Counted from the first letter of the stretch, positions 10,233 to 23,790 are shown. The stretch is DNA of 64,000 nucleotides from Rallus limicola (GCA_022605955.1 JAKCOZ010000011.1:6205990-6269989); one strand, 5' to 3'. Made by a program: numbers and translations. Notes: generated by a model not told the origin, from the sequence alone.

Positions 10233-12954
10233 ATACATTTATTTATGCAGTATTGTAATATCGATGTGATATTCAAATATTTTAAAATGGAACATAAGAA
10301 AACTCCAGCTTCCTCTAAAATGCTCTTTTAGGCTTTAGAGGTTTTTGGTTTCTGTGCTCATGAAGGGATTGGCACCTTGTACCTGGGCATGTTTCTGGAT
10401 CTGTGGGTCTGAGCCAGGGCAAATTGACCTTCCCAAGGAAAACAGGAGGTGAAAGAGTCCTGATGAAGTGGGATTTGCCTCTGGTTTTGCACTGGAAAGT
10501 CCATTCTCTTTGCTGAATGGATTTCTCTTCCTTTAGGAAAATGGAGAAACTTGGCCTCTAGATGCACAGATGTGAAGGTCATGTTGGTAATTAAGTAGTA
10601 GCAATGGTGACAGATGTTAGTGTTATACTTTTAATTGCCATAGTGTTTTGGGATTCCCTGTGTACAGAACCCCAGCTAGACCATACACCCTGACCCCCAA
10701 ATCATGTGTGAAGTTTCCAGATGAGTTTGAAGACTTCAGAAGGTGTGGAGGAGACTTATTCTCCTATGGTCAGTGGTCTGGTCATTCTAGCTTAGTGTGT
10801 CCCAGTGCTCCTCTGTGAACTCCAGTGTCTGGTACTGCTGGTGTTGTAGATCAAGTCACTGAATATCAGTGAGACAAAGCAGTACCTTTGGTAGGCTAAC
10901 CAACACAGCTGGAAAAAATGACAAGTTCTTGGCAAGTCATTTTTAAGACTCTAAATTGAAAAAGAAACTGGAAAAATTGGGAAAAATTGCTCTGAGTTTA
11001 CTGTAATTTTATAAATTATCTGAGACATAAAAGTAGAGCAGAGACAGACCTTGCAGTGGGAAAGATGAGGGAAAAGATTAAGTGCCATAAAAGCTATAGT
11101 TCTATTGTATCCATAATGGTTACTATCTAGTGCAATTATGAATTTCAGTTCTTAGATTCCTCTTGCATTGGTCTTCTTACAGGACTTAGAGGTCATATAT
11201 AGTTCATTTTTTTCGGTTTTTTTTTTTGTTTGGGGTGTTTGGGTTTTTTTGGGTCCTGTGTAGCCTTTATCAGCTGCATTAAGGACATCACAGTTTATCA
11301 GTTGGTCTAATCAACGGCCTCCAAAAGCCTGACAGTTTCTCTTTCAATAAGTTCACATCCTTAGACACCAGCAGCTTGAATTTTCAGCCTGTGACCTTGT
11401 GCTTGTTTCTCAGTATGAAGCATGGTCATTGAGCCCCATATTATAATAGAAAGAGTGAGGCAAACTACATAGTCAGTGCCTTGCGTGTAGAGGTGGCAGG
11501 TCTTTCACAGAGACCTTTTCCACCCCCAGCAGGGATAACTGGTGCATTGACCATTACGGCTAAGTTTTTGCATGTTTTCTAGATTAGAAGAAGTGGTATG
11601 TAGTCTTCTATTCAATGCAGAAAAACAGAGCATCCAGGAAAAAAGAGATGTCCCAGGCTTTGGATCTTGCTAAGGGATGTGATACTTTGTGCAGATGCAT
11701 CCACTTTGCAGCCAGCACCCGTCAGTCCCAAGCTTTAGTCCCTATCTGGGTTGGGCTAAGCCATGAGAAAGCCGGGAGATGCTGGGTTCTGTATTTGATG
11801 CAGAGGAAACGTCCTCTGTTTTCTTGACGCTTTGACCCCCTGTTTTCTTATCAGCCATCACAGCAGTGTCACAAAGATGCTGAAGATAGCAGAGGAAAAG
11901 GGCTGAACCACATGAAGCTAGTTTCATTATTTGCATTTTATTTGCTCTGACTTTGTCTGGGCTGTTGCATCCTGACTGCCTTGTTTGACTCATGTGTAGA
12001 AGCAACTTCTATGAATCGTCACTGCTGGCTGTTCCACGAATAAGGAGGGAGCTCTCTCAACACAAAGCCCAGGTAGATAAGTGAGTGATTTTGCAAGGAA
12101 GCATATCTCCTCCTTTCAGTTTAAAAATTTAAGTCAGACTTTTGGGGGCTTTAATTTTCAGCCTTCTTTGGAAAGAGATAGAAATACTGGGATTGTGCTG
12201 TGTGGACACAAGAGCAATGTATGTCCTTCTGCTTGTAAATTTTCAATCCTGTGGCCAGGCTCAGTTCAGTGAAAATCAGAAATTTCAGAATTCCTGAATT
12301 CAAATGTATTTCATGTTGAGGTTTCCCTGGATAGCAGAGATGTTTCTGTCCATGCATAGTTTTGGATTAACCTTTATTGTGCAGCAAAGCAAAGAAATGA
12401 GACATGCTGCACTACAGAAGACCAAGCTTCTGTACCCATCAATAAAGCTGCTCTTCATGCAATGACTTGTCTTAAAATATCTGAGAGCACTTTTATTCTT
12501 TTCATATTTTTGCAAATCCTAAATTTTAGGCCTAGACAAAGGCAACAGGAGACTCAGAGGCTTCCTAGCAAGTTTGTCCCACCCATTCTCTTGAATTAGC
12601 TCATTGCTTCAAACTGAATCACTGCCTGCAACTGCCACTAACCATTCCTGCTTGTTACAGCAATAGGAAAGGATTTAATCATGTCTTAATGATTAACTTT
12701 ATGCCATGATCCGAGTGTACAATGTCTTTTTCAACTTACGTTTTGTGAAGTCTGCATCATTTTCAAATGGCTCACTGGCTTCTAAAGGATACCAGAGCCA
12801 GAGCACCTGGGTGTGCCTGGGTGTATTCATATGTGTGTGTGTTTCTGTTGCAAACAGTTTCAGGAGCCCTCTGAGCATGTTGCCTGGTAGTTCAGTATAG
12901 TGAGGTTTGGAGCACCCCTTCAGTTCCAGGGCAAGATGATTTACTATCTTGAAT
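10233..12954. other. Intergenic, no gene seen
   Basis: Unique sequence with a T/G low-complexity patch at about 11209-11253. Reading frames here are short and lack recognisable domains. Confidence 0.5.
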
Positions 12955-13075
12955 ATCATAGAATCACAGAATTACAGACTGGTTTGTGTTGAGGGACCTC
13001 AAAGATCATCTAGTTCCAACCTCCCTGCCATGAATGGGGACACCCTCCACTAGACCAGGTTGCCCAAAGACCCAT
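12955..13075 (-). mobile_element. CR1 LINE 3' end fragment (minus strand)
   Basis: It opens with ATCATAGAATCACAGAAT, the complement of the CR1 tail. It continues through GACCTCAAAGATCATCTAGTTCCAACC and CACCCTCCACTAGACCAGGTTGCCCAAAG, all in the order of a CR1 3' end read backwards. Only about 120 bases remain, typical of strong 5' truncation. Confidence 0.93.
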
Positions 13076-13267
13076 ACAGCAAAGACTGAGTCTATAGTAG
13101 GTAATGGAAGTGCTGCATAATGCCCTTTTCCTCTTTGATTATCAAAATATTTGTGGCTTTGTGGCTTGGGAGCACTCTTGCCATATCCCAACTCTTTTGC
13201 AAAGAGAAAACTGGACCTAGAACTATTTGCATTTTGCATCTGCACATCATCCAAAGGAAAGAGCTTT

Positions 13268-13770
13268 GGAGCCCTCAACAAAGGAACCTCCAACAGGACA
13301 TGGACCTGTTGGAGCACATCCAGAGGAAGGCCACAAAAATTATCAAAGGGCTGGAGCACCTTTCTTATGAAGACAGGCTAAGGGAGTTGGGCTTGTTTAG
13401 CCTAGAGAAGAGAAAGCTCCGGGTGAACCTTATAGCGGCCTTCCAATACCTGAAAGCTGCCTGTAAGAAAGCTGTGGAAGAACTGTTCAAAAGGGCATGC
13501 AGCAGAAGGACAGGGTGTAACAGTTTTAAACTACAAAAGGGGATATTTGGGTTGGATTTTAGGAAAAAGTTCAATATGAGGGTGGTAGATAACTAGAACA
13601 GGTTTCCCAGAGAGGTGGTGGAGGCCCCATACCTGGAGATATTCAAGGTCAGACTTGATGGGGCTCCCGAGCAACCTGATTTAATGAAGATGTCCCTGCT
13701 CACTGCAGGGAGGTTGGGCTAGATGGCCTCTAAAGGTCCTTCCAAACTCACATGTGATTTTATGATTTAA
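13268..13770 (+). mobile_element. CR1 LINE, 5'-truncated, ORF2 C-terminal region
   Basis: The plus strand encodes the CR1 ORF2 C-terminal motif series: LLEHIQRKATKIIKGLEHLS, then [15 protein letters not shown], then AAFQYLK. The frame breaks at an in-frame stop at about 13594, upstream of the usual C-terminus. The nucleotide match continues through AGAGAGGTGGTGGAGGCCCC and ends with TGTGATTTTATGATTTA, a decayed tail. It lies about 190 bases from the minus-strand CR1 at 12955, with both tails pointing outward. It is a non-functional fossil. Confidence 0.93.
13289..13315. repeat. Inverted repeat at the CR1 5' truncation zone
   Basis: CTCCAACAGG and CCTGTTGGAG form 10-bp perfect arms around a 7-base spacer. 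The right arm is standard CR1 sequence; the left arm lies where the consensus reads differently. Confidence 0.6.
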
Positions 13771-16700
13771 TGAAATACAAACAGGAGAACTTTGTTGTGT
13801 ACCAGTGAGCCCCCAAAGAGGACAACTGTCAGAGTAGTACTTCCCAGTACCAGTTTATAGGCTCAGGTGTAGACATGTTGAGTTTCCTGATCCTTTCAAT
13901 ATACTGCAAGAAATTCTCTTGCACAGAAAACTAAGAGCTCATGAAAATGCTTTGAACTCACAAACACTGAAATAATGCAACTCAATGACTTTTGGCAAAT
14001 GCAAGATAAAACACATTTGTTGGAAGCCCAATAAAAGAGGTTTCAAGCTAATGGCTTTAGTCTCACTCTTGTGGCTTAGTGTGCATGGCCTGTTGGTGTG
14101 GTAAAGCTGACATGGTGTCACTCATTGAGCTGCAGTGGCACAATTGTGTGCCTGAGCCCTCCAATTCTGCAGAGCAGAGGATAAAGTGTTTATCAGATTT
14201 GACCTAGATTTGGCCTTGATTTTAAAGGCAGGCTTGTTGCTCTATGAATAAACTCAGGATGTTGAACATAAACATCTAAAAAATAGGAGTGGATGACTCT
14301 TCTCACTCAACCCCAAGAAACCAGAGAAGGAGAGAATTAGGATTTTAAAAGAAAAGTCCCAGCAGTGTGAAAGCAAGATGAGAAGATGCTCCATTAAAAA
14401 AAAAAAAATTCCTGATTATCCTCAGAAAAGTGGTACTCCTGGTCCACTGATGGCCACATTGTGCCTCCATGCACACTCTGCCCTAAGCCTGAGGTTGCTC
14501 CTCAGATCTTTCCCAGATTTGAGTTAAAAGTGGAGTCATGCACTGGACTAAGCCTCTGATAAGAGACAATCACTGTAGAAACCGGAGACTTCAGCCTCTT
14601 CCAGGAACCCCAGCTGGGGTGTTTTCAGCGAAAAAATTGAACTCTCTTTCCGTCCACAAAAAAACAGCTAACTGTTGAAGGAGGCTTGGTTGTTTTCTAA
14701 AGGTTTTTTTTTTTTTGCTGTAGCCCAAATTTCTAGATAGGAAAAAAATGCACATGAGGAGCATATCTTTACTCCTAGCTCTGCTAGTTGTTTGCATAGG
14801 GCTGTCTGGGTGCTAGGTGTTTGCACGCTTTGAGCTTCTTTTGGCCTGACCTTTGCACTCCTGACACCTGCCTACACCCCCACCCTGGCTCAGTGACCTC
14901 CTAATACACAAAGGTCACTTGATGAGCTTGTGGAAATCTGTTTTTTCCCATCCGGCTGAGCAAACTGGAGCGTTGACACCTGCTGACGTTGGGGTGCAGT
15001 GTGGAAAGGAAAATGAGATTTATGAAGCCTGGGAGAAAATATAGTGGAAAGAGAGCAGATCTACCAGCAGTGACATTCCCTTGGAAGGAGGTAGGAGTGC
15101 ATTTCCATCTTGGTTTTACCAGGTGTGAATCTTCCCAGTGTTTTGGTTTTTTTTGTAAAAATACCCGTAAGCTTCATGCACTGCCCCAGGATATAGTATT
15201 AATAGTGAGACCCTTTGAATTGGTCTTGGTGAGTGACAGGAGCAAGCTAGACCCCAGACCTGACCCATTAGCTGCTGGGTTTTGTGTTGAGTTGTCTAGC
15301 TTTCCTCTCAGCGACAAACAGAAAACTTTTAAATGAGAAAGAAGGAGAAGGGCATTTTCTCGCAGGTTTTTGAGTTCTCTGGTACACAAAGTAGATGCAA
15401 ATTTACTAATGTTAAGTAACTGCACAAATAGTGAGCTGGGGAGAAAATCTGACCTCAAAAAAGCTTCAAGGCTCCTTTAGACAAACAGCCATTGACTTGG
15501 ATGCTTTCCCAAAGCGCAACTAAACATTCTGCATTTTAAAAAAAGCAAGTTGGAAACCTCCCAGGAAGCTTTTCCTAAGAGGTGTCTGAACCTTCTTGCT
15601 CTGATGGGGCTAAAATCACTCTGGGACAACTCGCACTTGTTGGGACAGTTGGAGGGGAGCCAATGTCAGGTGACAGCAGGGTACTGAGGTGGGACACAGC
15701 CTGAGGATGGGTCTTCTGCATTTCAACAGCATCATTCCCAGTCCCGAGCAGAATGAGTGAACCTAAAAAAATAACAAGTTTCATGCACTGTCAATACCAA
15801 GAGCTATATGGTTTGGGTGCAGGTGCCGCCCAACTAGGGTCTCTGGCCAGGCTCTGTATTTCTGTAGGCATGGGGAAGAAGAGCATCAATCATCTCCACA
15901 GAGATTCATGCTGAATGTGGGGTAATGACAATCTAGATGCTGTCCCCAGATGCACCGTGTAGTCAGTGACGCCAAGCAGGCATTTTGCACTAGCTGCATG
16001 CCTGGGTCTCCACCATCAAAGGCAGCACATGTGGCTTCCAAAAAGAGTTTTTTCTCTGTCTGTGCTCAGTAAGGAGCTGGGCAGAGCTGGCAGAGATGCT
16101 GGAAGGGGAAAAGCTCTGATTTTGGGGTACTAGAGATCCCTGACAGCTGGTACTGTGTCCAGACCGCCCTTGTATTTGCTCCTTCCTCCAAATGCTGCAA
16201 CCACTGATCCCCAGCCAGTCCCCAGCAGAGATTGGCTTTATTTTACATGCACAATTTTTGGACGATGTTGCCCTGATTTCTCTCTGGGCTAAGAACTCTG
16301 CAGTGGACACCAAGGCTCTAACTTACCTCTCCCATCACATACCCAAGCCGTTATCCCCTCTGTGGAAGCAGGATGGCCCCTGATGAGCAGGTTGCTCTTA
16401 ACCCTGTGAGGTGCTGGGTCGTCACCAGGCACCCTTTTGCCAAATAAAACCATCATCAAAGTGACCTAAACGTTTGGTCCCTATTGTGATGATAGAAATC
16501 AGGTGGCAGGTAGGATAATGATGTCCCCAAGATGTCCTTGCCCATGGCCATGGTAGGCTTGATTACTGTGTCTGCATGAACCAAAGTGCTTGGTCTCAAG
16601 CTCTGGTCCTGAAGCCACTTGACATTTTTTCTGTCAGATCCATAACACTAAATATCCTTAAACCCTGGAAAAGAACAGCAACATCCAAAATGCGTATTCA

Positions 16701-17659
16701 GACTGGTCTTTGGCTTGGGTTACGTGTGGTCTGTGTCTGGAAATGGCTTGGAGAGTGGTACTTGGTTGTGCCTGTGCAAAATATTTTGCAGCAGAGATGT
16801 GTTCTTGTGCCCATTCCTGCATGCCAGGACTGCTTAATTTGCTATATATAGTCATAGCATATGTGTACTTGAATATATTCTCTCTGCAGCCTGGTTCAGT
16901 ATAGAGGTTTCATGTAGCATACACTATAAAAAGTTTCTTTTTCAGATTTTCATCTTGACATGAAAGTGCATTACAACATTTGCCATCAATAAAACACAAT
17001 TCCTTCCATGTGAAAAGCATTACAGCCACAGTATGGTTATTGAGTGATGATACCTGGATGACGGAAATACATGAACAGGAAAGTGTACATAGGGAAACTT
17101 CAGAAATGATGCCAAGTTTTTTGAAAAAACACAATGTCTGATAGCAATGCAGATGGGTTTGGAGAATTTAGTTCATTTTTTTTTTCATTAAAAAAAATAA
17201 ATAAAGAGAGAAAGGCTGAGCTGAAAGAGAAATAAAAACAAGAAAGGGAAAAGCTTCCACAAACGAGTAACTGAGGAGGCTGGCAACCCAACGAGGACAC
17301 ATGTGAAGAACAGATTGCTTGTCTCTTGCCCTGTGGTTCAATCTTGGGCCAAGCCAGTCAGGGTTTTCAGGAGCTTCTTCTGCTCATGCCCAGCGCAGCA
17401 TCCAGTGCTGGGCTGCCAGGGACAAAAGGACCAAGTAACACTGTCTTTGACTTTCCATCCTAGAAATAGGTCCTCTAGTTCAGGCTTGAGGACACTGGGG
17501 ACCCAAGGTGGGAGTTTGTCCTCTCTTACACAGTCTGAGCAACTGATTCCAAACTTGTTGAAACAGAGGGAAAAATTGTAGTGACTGTGTGAGAGCTTTA
17601 GATCAAACCCTTGCCCTGAAAATGGGCCAAGCCAGGATCCTTCTACTGGCTCTAAATTT
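13771..17659. other. Intergenic, no gene seen
   Basis: Unique sequence with an A-tract near 14396-14408, a T-tract near 14705-14716 and CTATATATAG at 16842-16851. The 115-codon frame at 14989-15336 has no recognised domain and overlaps a minus-strand frame. Confidence 0.5.
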
Positions 17660-18240
17660 GTTTTTTATGAAAATGCTCCCATTAGCACCAAAATAAATGC
17701 TAGCTGTGTTTTGATTTTAGCAGAAGTTTTGCTTTGAGAAAAGAACATGCTAATTAACTCATTAACTGAACCCATTAAATAGACATACATCTCCAAATCT
17801 TCCTGAAAGTAACGTAAATCACCAGCACTGGGTTCCCAAGATGCAAGGCAAGTTGCTCGCCTTTGGAATGCGTAAACATTTAGTGGAAGAAATTGCAACT
17901 TCAGAGAAAGTACAAACAAAGCAGCCTGTTTGTTTGTGTGGCTGCTTTCTCTCAGGAGAACAACCGAGAGAAGCATGGAAAGGCTTGAGTGTCCTCCATG
18001 GTTCGTGTTTGTAGCTGTGATCCAAAGGGGACAGAACAAAGACTTTCCTATATATAGCCAAGTGACCGAAAGCAAAAGCACTCAAGTGATGAAAAGGCAC
18101 TGTCGACCATTGTGGAGGCTTCTGAAAAGAACACAAGCCATGGTTTGTCAAAGAGCAGTAACAAAAAGAATTTTCTGGGTGGAAAATAAATGATGCTTTT
18201 CCATTGAATCTACCATCCCACATAATAACTTTTTTCTGGA
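17660..18240. promoter_or_regulatory. Candidate conserved non-coding element / enhancer
   Basis: Repeat-free block with a cluster of developmental binding words: TAATTA (homeodomain) at 17751-17756, AACAAAG (SOX or TCF/LEF core) at 17915-17921 and 18035-18041, and CTATATATAG (fits the MEF2 consensus YTAWWWWTAR) at 18048-18057. A 9-bp perfect hairpin pairs AAAGCAGCC (17918-17926) with GGCTGCTTT (17940-17948). The overlapping minus-strand frames (17665-18081, 17819-18223) look like shadows with no domain. Conservation is inferred from appearance only; no alignment was possible. Confidence 0.35.
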
Positions 18241-18805
18241 TTGGTCACACTTCATCAGAGCAGATTACAGACAAGGGGGAGGTAGGAGGAGAAACACGTG
18301 TCTACGTATGTGTGGAGGAAGTGCTCAGCAAAACCCACGGACTTATTATTTCCATTTTGCAGGAAATGCCAACGCTACATGTCAGAGTCAAACTGTTATA
18401 TGACATCACCAAAAGGGTAGATTTTGATTTAAGGAATAAGATAAGCTTTGCTATTTGTGCTAACAGCTGCTTTTAATGTTGTTTTTTTTTAAATGAAATG
18501 ATATACAATAAATAAATAGGCTATTTCATCTACCACACCAGGTCTTATTCAACATCTTACCACAGTATCAAATGACTTCATCTCTCTGCTGTGTTATATT
18601 TACACTACTACCGAGGCATTAGAAAATCAGTTATCTAAATACATGGAAATCAAAGCTGTTATAAAGAAAAGAGCAGTTGTAGTATGACACCAAAAAAAAA
18701 ATCCTTTGCTTTGTTTTTTTTTTTACCCTCTGAAATAGAGTTTTTAAAATAATAAATCATTTTGTTTCAGGAAAGTATCTTTTTAATCTAAGCCCTTTTC
18801 TCAAG

Positions 18806-18820
18806 AAAAAAAAAAAAAAA
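18806..18820 (+). repeat. Poly-A tract, 15 bases
   Basis: Uninterrupted run of 15 A in an A/T-rich region with other short homopolymers at about 18482-18490 and 18715-18724. Confidence 0.85.
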
Positions 18821-21800
18821 GACAAAAGTTAAAGTTATTTGAATTAAATTTTCTGATAGGAAGCCATTTTTATGGTTTGGGGTTTTTTTTCCAGTTCAAG
18901 TTTTTCTTCTACCTTCGGGCTTCCTGGTACTATGACAAAACTGCTGACCAACACCACCCCATGCCAGAAATCAACTGCTAACCCTTGAAAATTCAAAATG
19001 TATACTGAAGTGGCTAGAACCAGTAGCAGACATCCTGCTCACCACTTAGCCCCCATTTTAGCTACTCAATTTATATATATCAGTGTCCCAACCTGGTATG
19101 AGAATGCATCTGCTCCACATAACCACCACTTCCTCCTCCTCCTTAATGGAACATCACTGTTAGCTACCCTGCACTGGTTTCTGGCCCTGTGCAAGAGTTG
19201 TCTTGGGCATGTTACCGGAGTCTGTGACTGGGTTGTGTTACTGGGAGCTGGCAGTGCTGGAGAAGCCAGAGCTAACAGTGGTGATGCTGAATTTCAGAGG
19301 CAGGCTTGGGCTTCGTTTTAAGGAGGGGCCATGTTCAGGATGGGAACAGAGAGGCAGCAAAAGGGCCTAGCAAGTGGTGAGGCTTGGGCAGGAAAGAGCT
19401 GAAAAGCTTGAAATATCTTACTCATTGCCTACCTATCTCAACAGAGTTAGACCTGCCAAAACCATTTGTGAATTTGACATTCCAACTGGAAGATGTGACC
19501 TGCCACAGTCCCTGAAGATGAGGACATGTTGACATAGCCAACCTAAGGAGAAACGTTCAAGGATGGGATGGAATCTTTTGGAAAATCCCAGCCAGATATA
19601 TCTAGGCAGGGAATTTGAACTGAGATTGTCACAAAGGGCTGTTTACTTTGCATGTTTGAATATAAAAGAAAGGTAAACAACTTTCAAGGAGAGAGGGAGG
19701 AGCTGTATAAATAAATATAAATTAATGTGAAAGAGACAGGCCCACACTGCGGCATGCCACCTGCAGGGTGGCCGATGCTCCCTCCTGAGGCATTTTTGCA
19801 AACTTCGGTTTCCATAGGGAATGAGATTGTGTGCGAGGTTCTGATGTGCAAGGTGAAAGGAGACTGCTGTTTTACAGGGCATGGCTCTCCAGGAGTGCCA
19901 CCTCACAGAGAGGCAAAGTGAGAAGTGACTGGGAAAGCAAAGACAATAAATAGATGGAGGAGTCCAGTGCAGTGACACAGATGTTTCTGAGTGAAGGTTT
20001 TGCAAAGGTGAAAAAAAACCCCTCTAGTACAGGCATATTAAAGGAACTCGATGCATTTACATACAACAAATGAATCAATTTAAGAGAAAATTAAGAGGAA
20101 AAAATGATGGGATCTCTCAATCTGTTTTACCCTCCACCTGGTTTTCATTTTCATGAAAATCAGAGCAAACCAAGTTAAAATGTACCTTGTCTGTCCCCAG
20201 GCCATGTGCACATCTGGGGTTTGTGAGAATGATGTGGATGGGGTGGGTGAGAAAGATCCGGCTTGCTCTGGGTCTGAGCTGTGAGCTGGTTTGGTGCTGA
20301 GGATCCCAAAATCAGATGGGCACAGTTAAGCTCTTTGTCACTGCCAAGGGCCATGGTGCCAGGGATTTTCAAAAAGACTTGCTAATTCCCTTAAAGCAGA
20401 CCTCAATTCTTCTGGTTTTACATACACTCCACTGTGATCAGGTAGAACCTGAGCACATGAGCAGGAGGATCTCAAAACCTGTAATGAAAATCAATCATGT
20501 TTTCCTAAGATTAAGGAAGGAGGTGGGGAGAAAGGGAAGAGAAGTGGTCCATCTGGAAGAGAAGGCAGAGATTAAATGAAATAATTGATGCCATTTGAGC
20601 ACAAAGTCTCATTTTCTTGCAAATGTCCACAGCATAGAGCCATGATGGGCAATGAAAAGATGACAATAAAGATGGTTATCGAAAGAAAAGGCATTTCAGT
20701 GGTGAAAGTCAGTCTGAAAGGAGACATTTATACTAATAAATGAAACAATTTAATGGATTGATTGCTGTTATTAGCATGGACTTGCCCTAACAGAATCGCT
20801 AGTAGAGGTCTGGGCAAGCTTTTGGCCTGGGTTCTTCCATACAATGGCTGGCACAGCTCAGGAGCCAGCACAGGCTAGGGACCGTTCCCAGTGGGCAGTT
20901 TGGATATGATCACCCTGATGTGGAGGCTAAATTGAATACCATGGACATGGCCAAGCCATGCTGTTAGCCCCCCACCTAAAGAATGGGCCCTGGTCCTTTT
21001 CTTTTTTTTTTTGATGTGGCCAAGCATATTCATTCTGTTATCTTTCCAAAGCATTTAGCTGCACCCTATCATCAACATGTCTGCATGCTTCCCATCCATG
21101 ATGTATTTATCTTTGCACCCCATCTGTTTGGTAGCTATTAACGTTATTGAAGTGAGAGGGAACAGGGAGGAAAGTCTGTCTGTACACCAACGCACAGCAA
21201 CATGGTCAGACAAAACTAGCTGCGGGCAAATTGACGAGGATAAACATCATAAAGATGTAGCATACACCTCAAAAATGTAGTGTATTCCTGTTCCTTGAAT
21301 CAGCTCGTAACTTCCCAGCATGTAACCTGTGGTGTCACATCTTCACTGTGGTTTTGACCCATGCTAACCAATGGTGATGCACCAACTTGTGCTATGACCA
21401 TACTGGTGCTCGACTGGGAGTGTGGGCACACGAAAAAGCTGCCACAGGGTAGACAAGGGTGTGAGCTTTCTCCTCCATCTCCGTACCTGTGAGTGCTTGT
21501 TAGCCTGAGGTACTAACAGCGAGTGTTAGGCACCAGGTACGCATTCCCTCTGCCTGCTCCCAGGGCATCGCCAGGGTGGGGGGCAAAGAAATGAAGTGGT
21601 GACAGTGAAGATGACTCAGTTCAAGCTCCGGCCATAGCTTACCCTGTGGGAACTTGTTTATACATTTGTACAAAGCAACTTGCCCCCACATCACCCCAGA
21701 AGTCTACAGTGGAGGCAATGGTGGAACCAGTCTATAAAAAATCACCCACCTTAACCGCCAAGCTGCCCTTTCATGCTCGTCAGTTATTAACGAGTGTATT

Positions 21801-23734
21801 TTTTAAACACCAGCAGTGCGTTCATAGCTATTAAAAATATAAAGGAGCTGTAAGCTTTGACCTGCCCTCTGTTCCACCCGTGTCAGATAGCCACTGAAAT
21901 GAAGAGGTGTTTATTTGCCTGGAAGTGTGGAGTCTTATGTCAGCTCCTGGCGTAGGAAGTAATTTTGCTGGGGGATCCTGCCATGGGGGAAAAGGCTGGT
22001 GACTTTATTTCTGTTTTAGTCCAAGCGTGATGCCTCTGTTCTCAGTGTACCTGGAAAACTATCTCACTTTGCAGCCAGTGCTGGTTCCTGGCCACCCCTG
22101 CTACACACCAGGCTAAATTGGGAAACTGAACTCCTTTTTTTCCCCAGCGTATGGCTGGCCTCCCCACTTTGCTGCTTATGAATGCCTTGCTGAGTTAGCT
22201 GTGATTTGGAAAATTAATTGACTCGGAGCCTACCGCTGAAGCAGCCTCAAACGCAGAACACCCAAGACGCAGCGGTAGCAAGGTCAGAGGAGGTGGGAAA
22301 TTTTGTGAGAGAGGTAGCAAGCAATAAGCAGAGCAGAATATGGGCACTGGTGGGGAAATGTAAAAGGAAGACATTCAGATCAGACACAGCCATGGGAGAC
22401 AAGGCAAAGGGACCTTGGGATGCTTTGGTATTTACTGGGGGAACTGGCAGTGCCTGCGGCGGGGAATGCCCCTGGCTGACCGTGGGAGGTGAGAGTCTCC
22501 AGAGATCCCTCGCCTCTAGCCAGGATGTGCAAAGAGCACCCTAAGGATTGTCTCCTTTGAGTGCAGAGAGCAGCAGCTTTGCTGTGTAAAGAAATCTTAA
22601 ATTATGTAGTTTATCTCAGGCATGCCATCTGCTTAGGAGTCAGCCCCTTGAGAGAAAGAGGGAACAAGGTACTGCTCCATGAGGGATTTTCTCCTATGGC
22701 TTCAGCACGTTTGTGCTCATTTCATGAATTTTCACATTAAAAAAGAGCTCTTGGAGTGCACCCGTTGTCCATGATGCAGAGAATTTACCAAAATTTTTGT
22801 CTATATTCCTTCTAATATACTGAGGTTCAGCTCTTCAAAAGTAACCAGGGAGTGAAATCCACCCCTTTGTTACCTGAAATTCCTTTGCAGAACCACTCTT
22901 GAGGACCCATCTGTGTGTAACCCTGAACAGGTCATGCAAACGTGGTGGTTCGTATGTGTAATGTGCTGGCAGTGTAATTCCTCCCTATTCATGGCTGGCT
23001 ACAGACTGAGATGATCTGTGAACTTTCATCTGCCTTGGCTTCTGAGGCAAGGCCTGAACCCCAGGGAACTTGCACTCAGCTAAATGACATTAATTCCCAT
23101 TTAAAGTGGCCCAAGGGCACAGGCACAGACTGTAACAGAGGCTCAGCTGATAGAGAGGTGATTTGTTAAGCCACTGTCACTCCCAAGCACCTTTGAACTT
23201 CCCCTGCCTGCATGATGAGGAGGATGCTGACATTTCCGAGCCACACAGCACGAAGGAAAGGCATTTCTGGGGGTTGAGTGAATGCTGGTGCCCGGCTTGG
23301 TTAGCATGTACTGCAGGCGCTAAGGGAAGCAGAGAAGTACACAAGATGCAAAAGCTGGTATCTTGTCCTCAAGTACTTTGGGACCAGACCCAGGAGCTGC
23401 AAAATAGGATGGTGTAGGCTAATGTTGAGGCTAGGGAAGGGCTACCTGCCTAGTATGGGAAAAAAAAAGTTCCAATAGATCTGATTTCATTACAGTTTTG
23501 TGTGTTTTTGTCACCAAGTAAGCGTCAAGCAGCTTGTCCTCAAAACACCTTGACCTGGTGGATGACACAGCTCTCCTTCAGGGCAGGAACTGAACCAACC
23601 TGCTTTGGCTAACCCTGGGAATACACAGCACAGTTAGGGACAGACCTCTGCTCTCCCCGAGTCAGAGGGAGAAGGGGATCCAGGGTGGGAGCAACGATGA
23701 AAAACAACATTTCTATCCCTCATCACTTTGGGTC
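18821..23734. other. Intergenic, no gene seen
   Basis: Unique sequence. Minor items are a purine-rich stretch at about 20510-20545 and T9-T10 runs near 21003. Frames at 18998-19321 and 22218-22544 are about 107 codons without recognisable motifs, within the range expected by chance in 64 kb. Confidence 0.5.
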
Positions 23735-23790
23735 ATCTTGCCCTTTCTCAGGTGTGGGGGAAACTGAGGCATAGGACTCAGGATGGTACC
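23735..23790 (-). mobile_element. Possible MIR-like SINE relic (minus strand)
   Basis: GGGGGAAACTGAGGCATAGGAC matches the reverse of the MIR/CORE-SINE word 'gtgcctcagtttccccatct'. The similarity does not extend far, so the call is tentative. Confidence 0.4.

Noticed and set aside
13120..13596. 158-codon frame as a host gene
   Set aside because: The C-terminal half is CR1 ORF2 sequence and the N-terminal half is unrelated flank, so the frame is a chance fusion.
17665..18223. Overlapping minus-strand frames of 138 and 134 codons
   Set aside because: Two frames are open over the same DNA with no domain; the segment reads better as non-coding regulatory sequence.
23040..23170. Minus-strand MIR match
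   Set aside because: Only scattered short words (GAGAGGTGATTTGTTAAG) fit; the order and spacing are too poor to support a SINE call.
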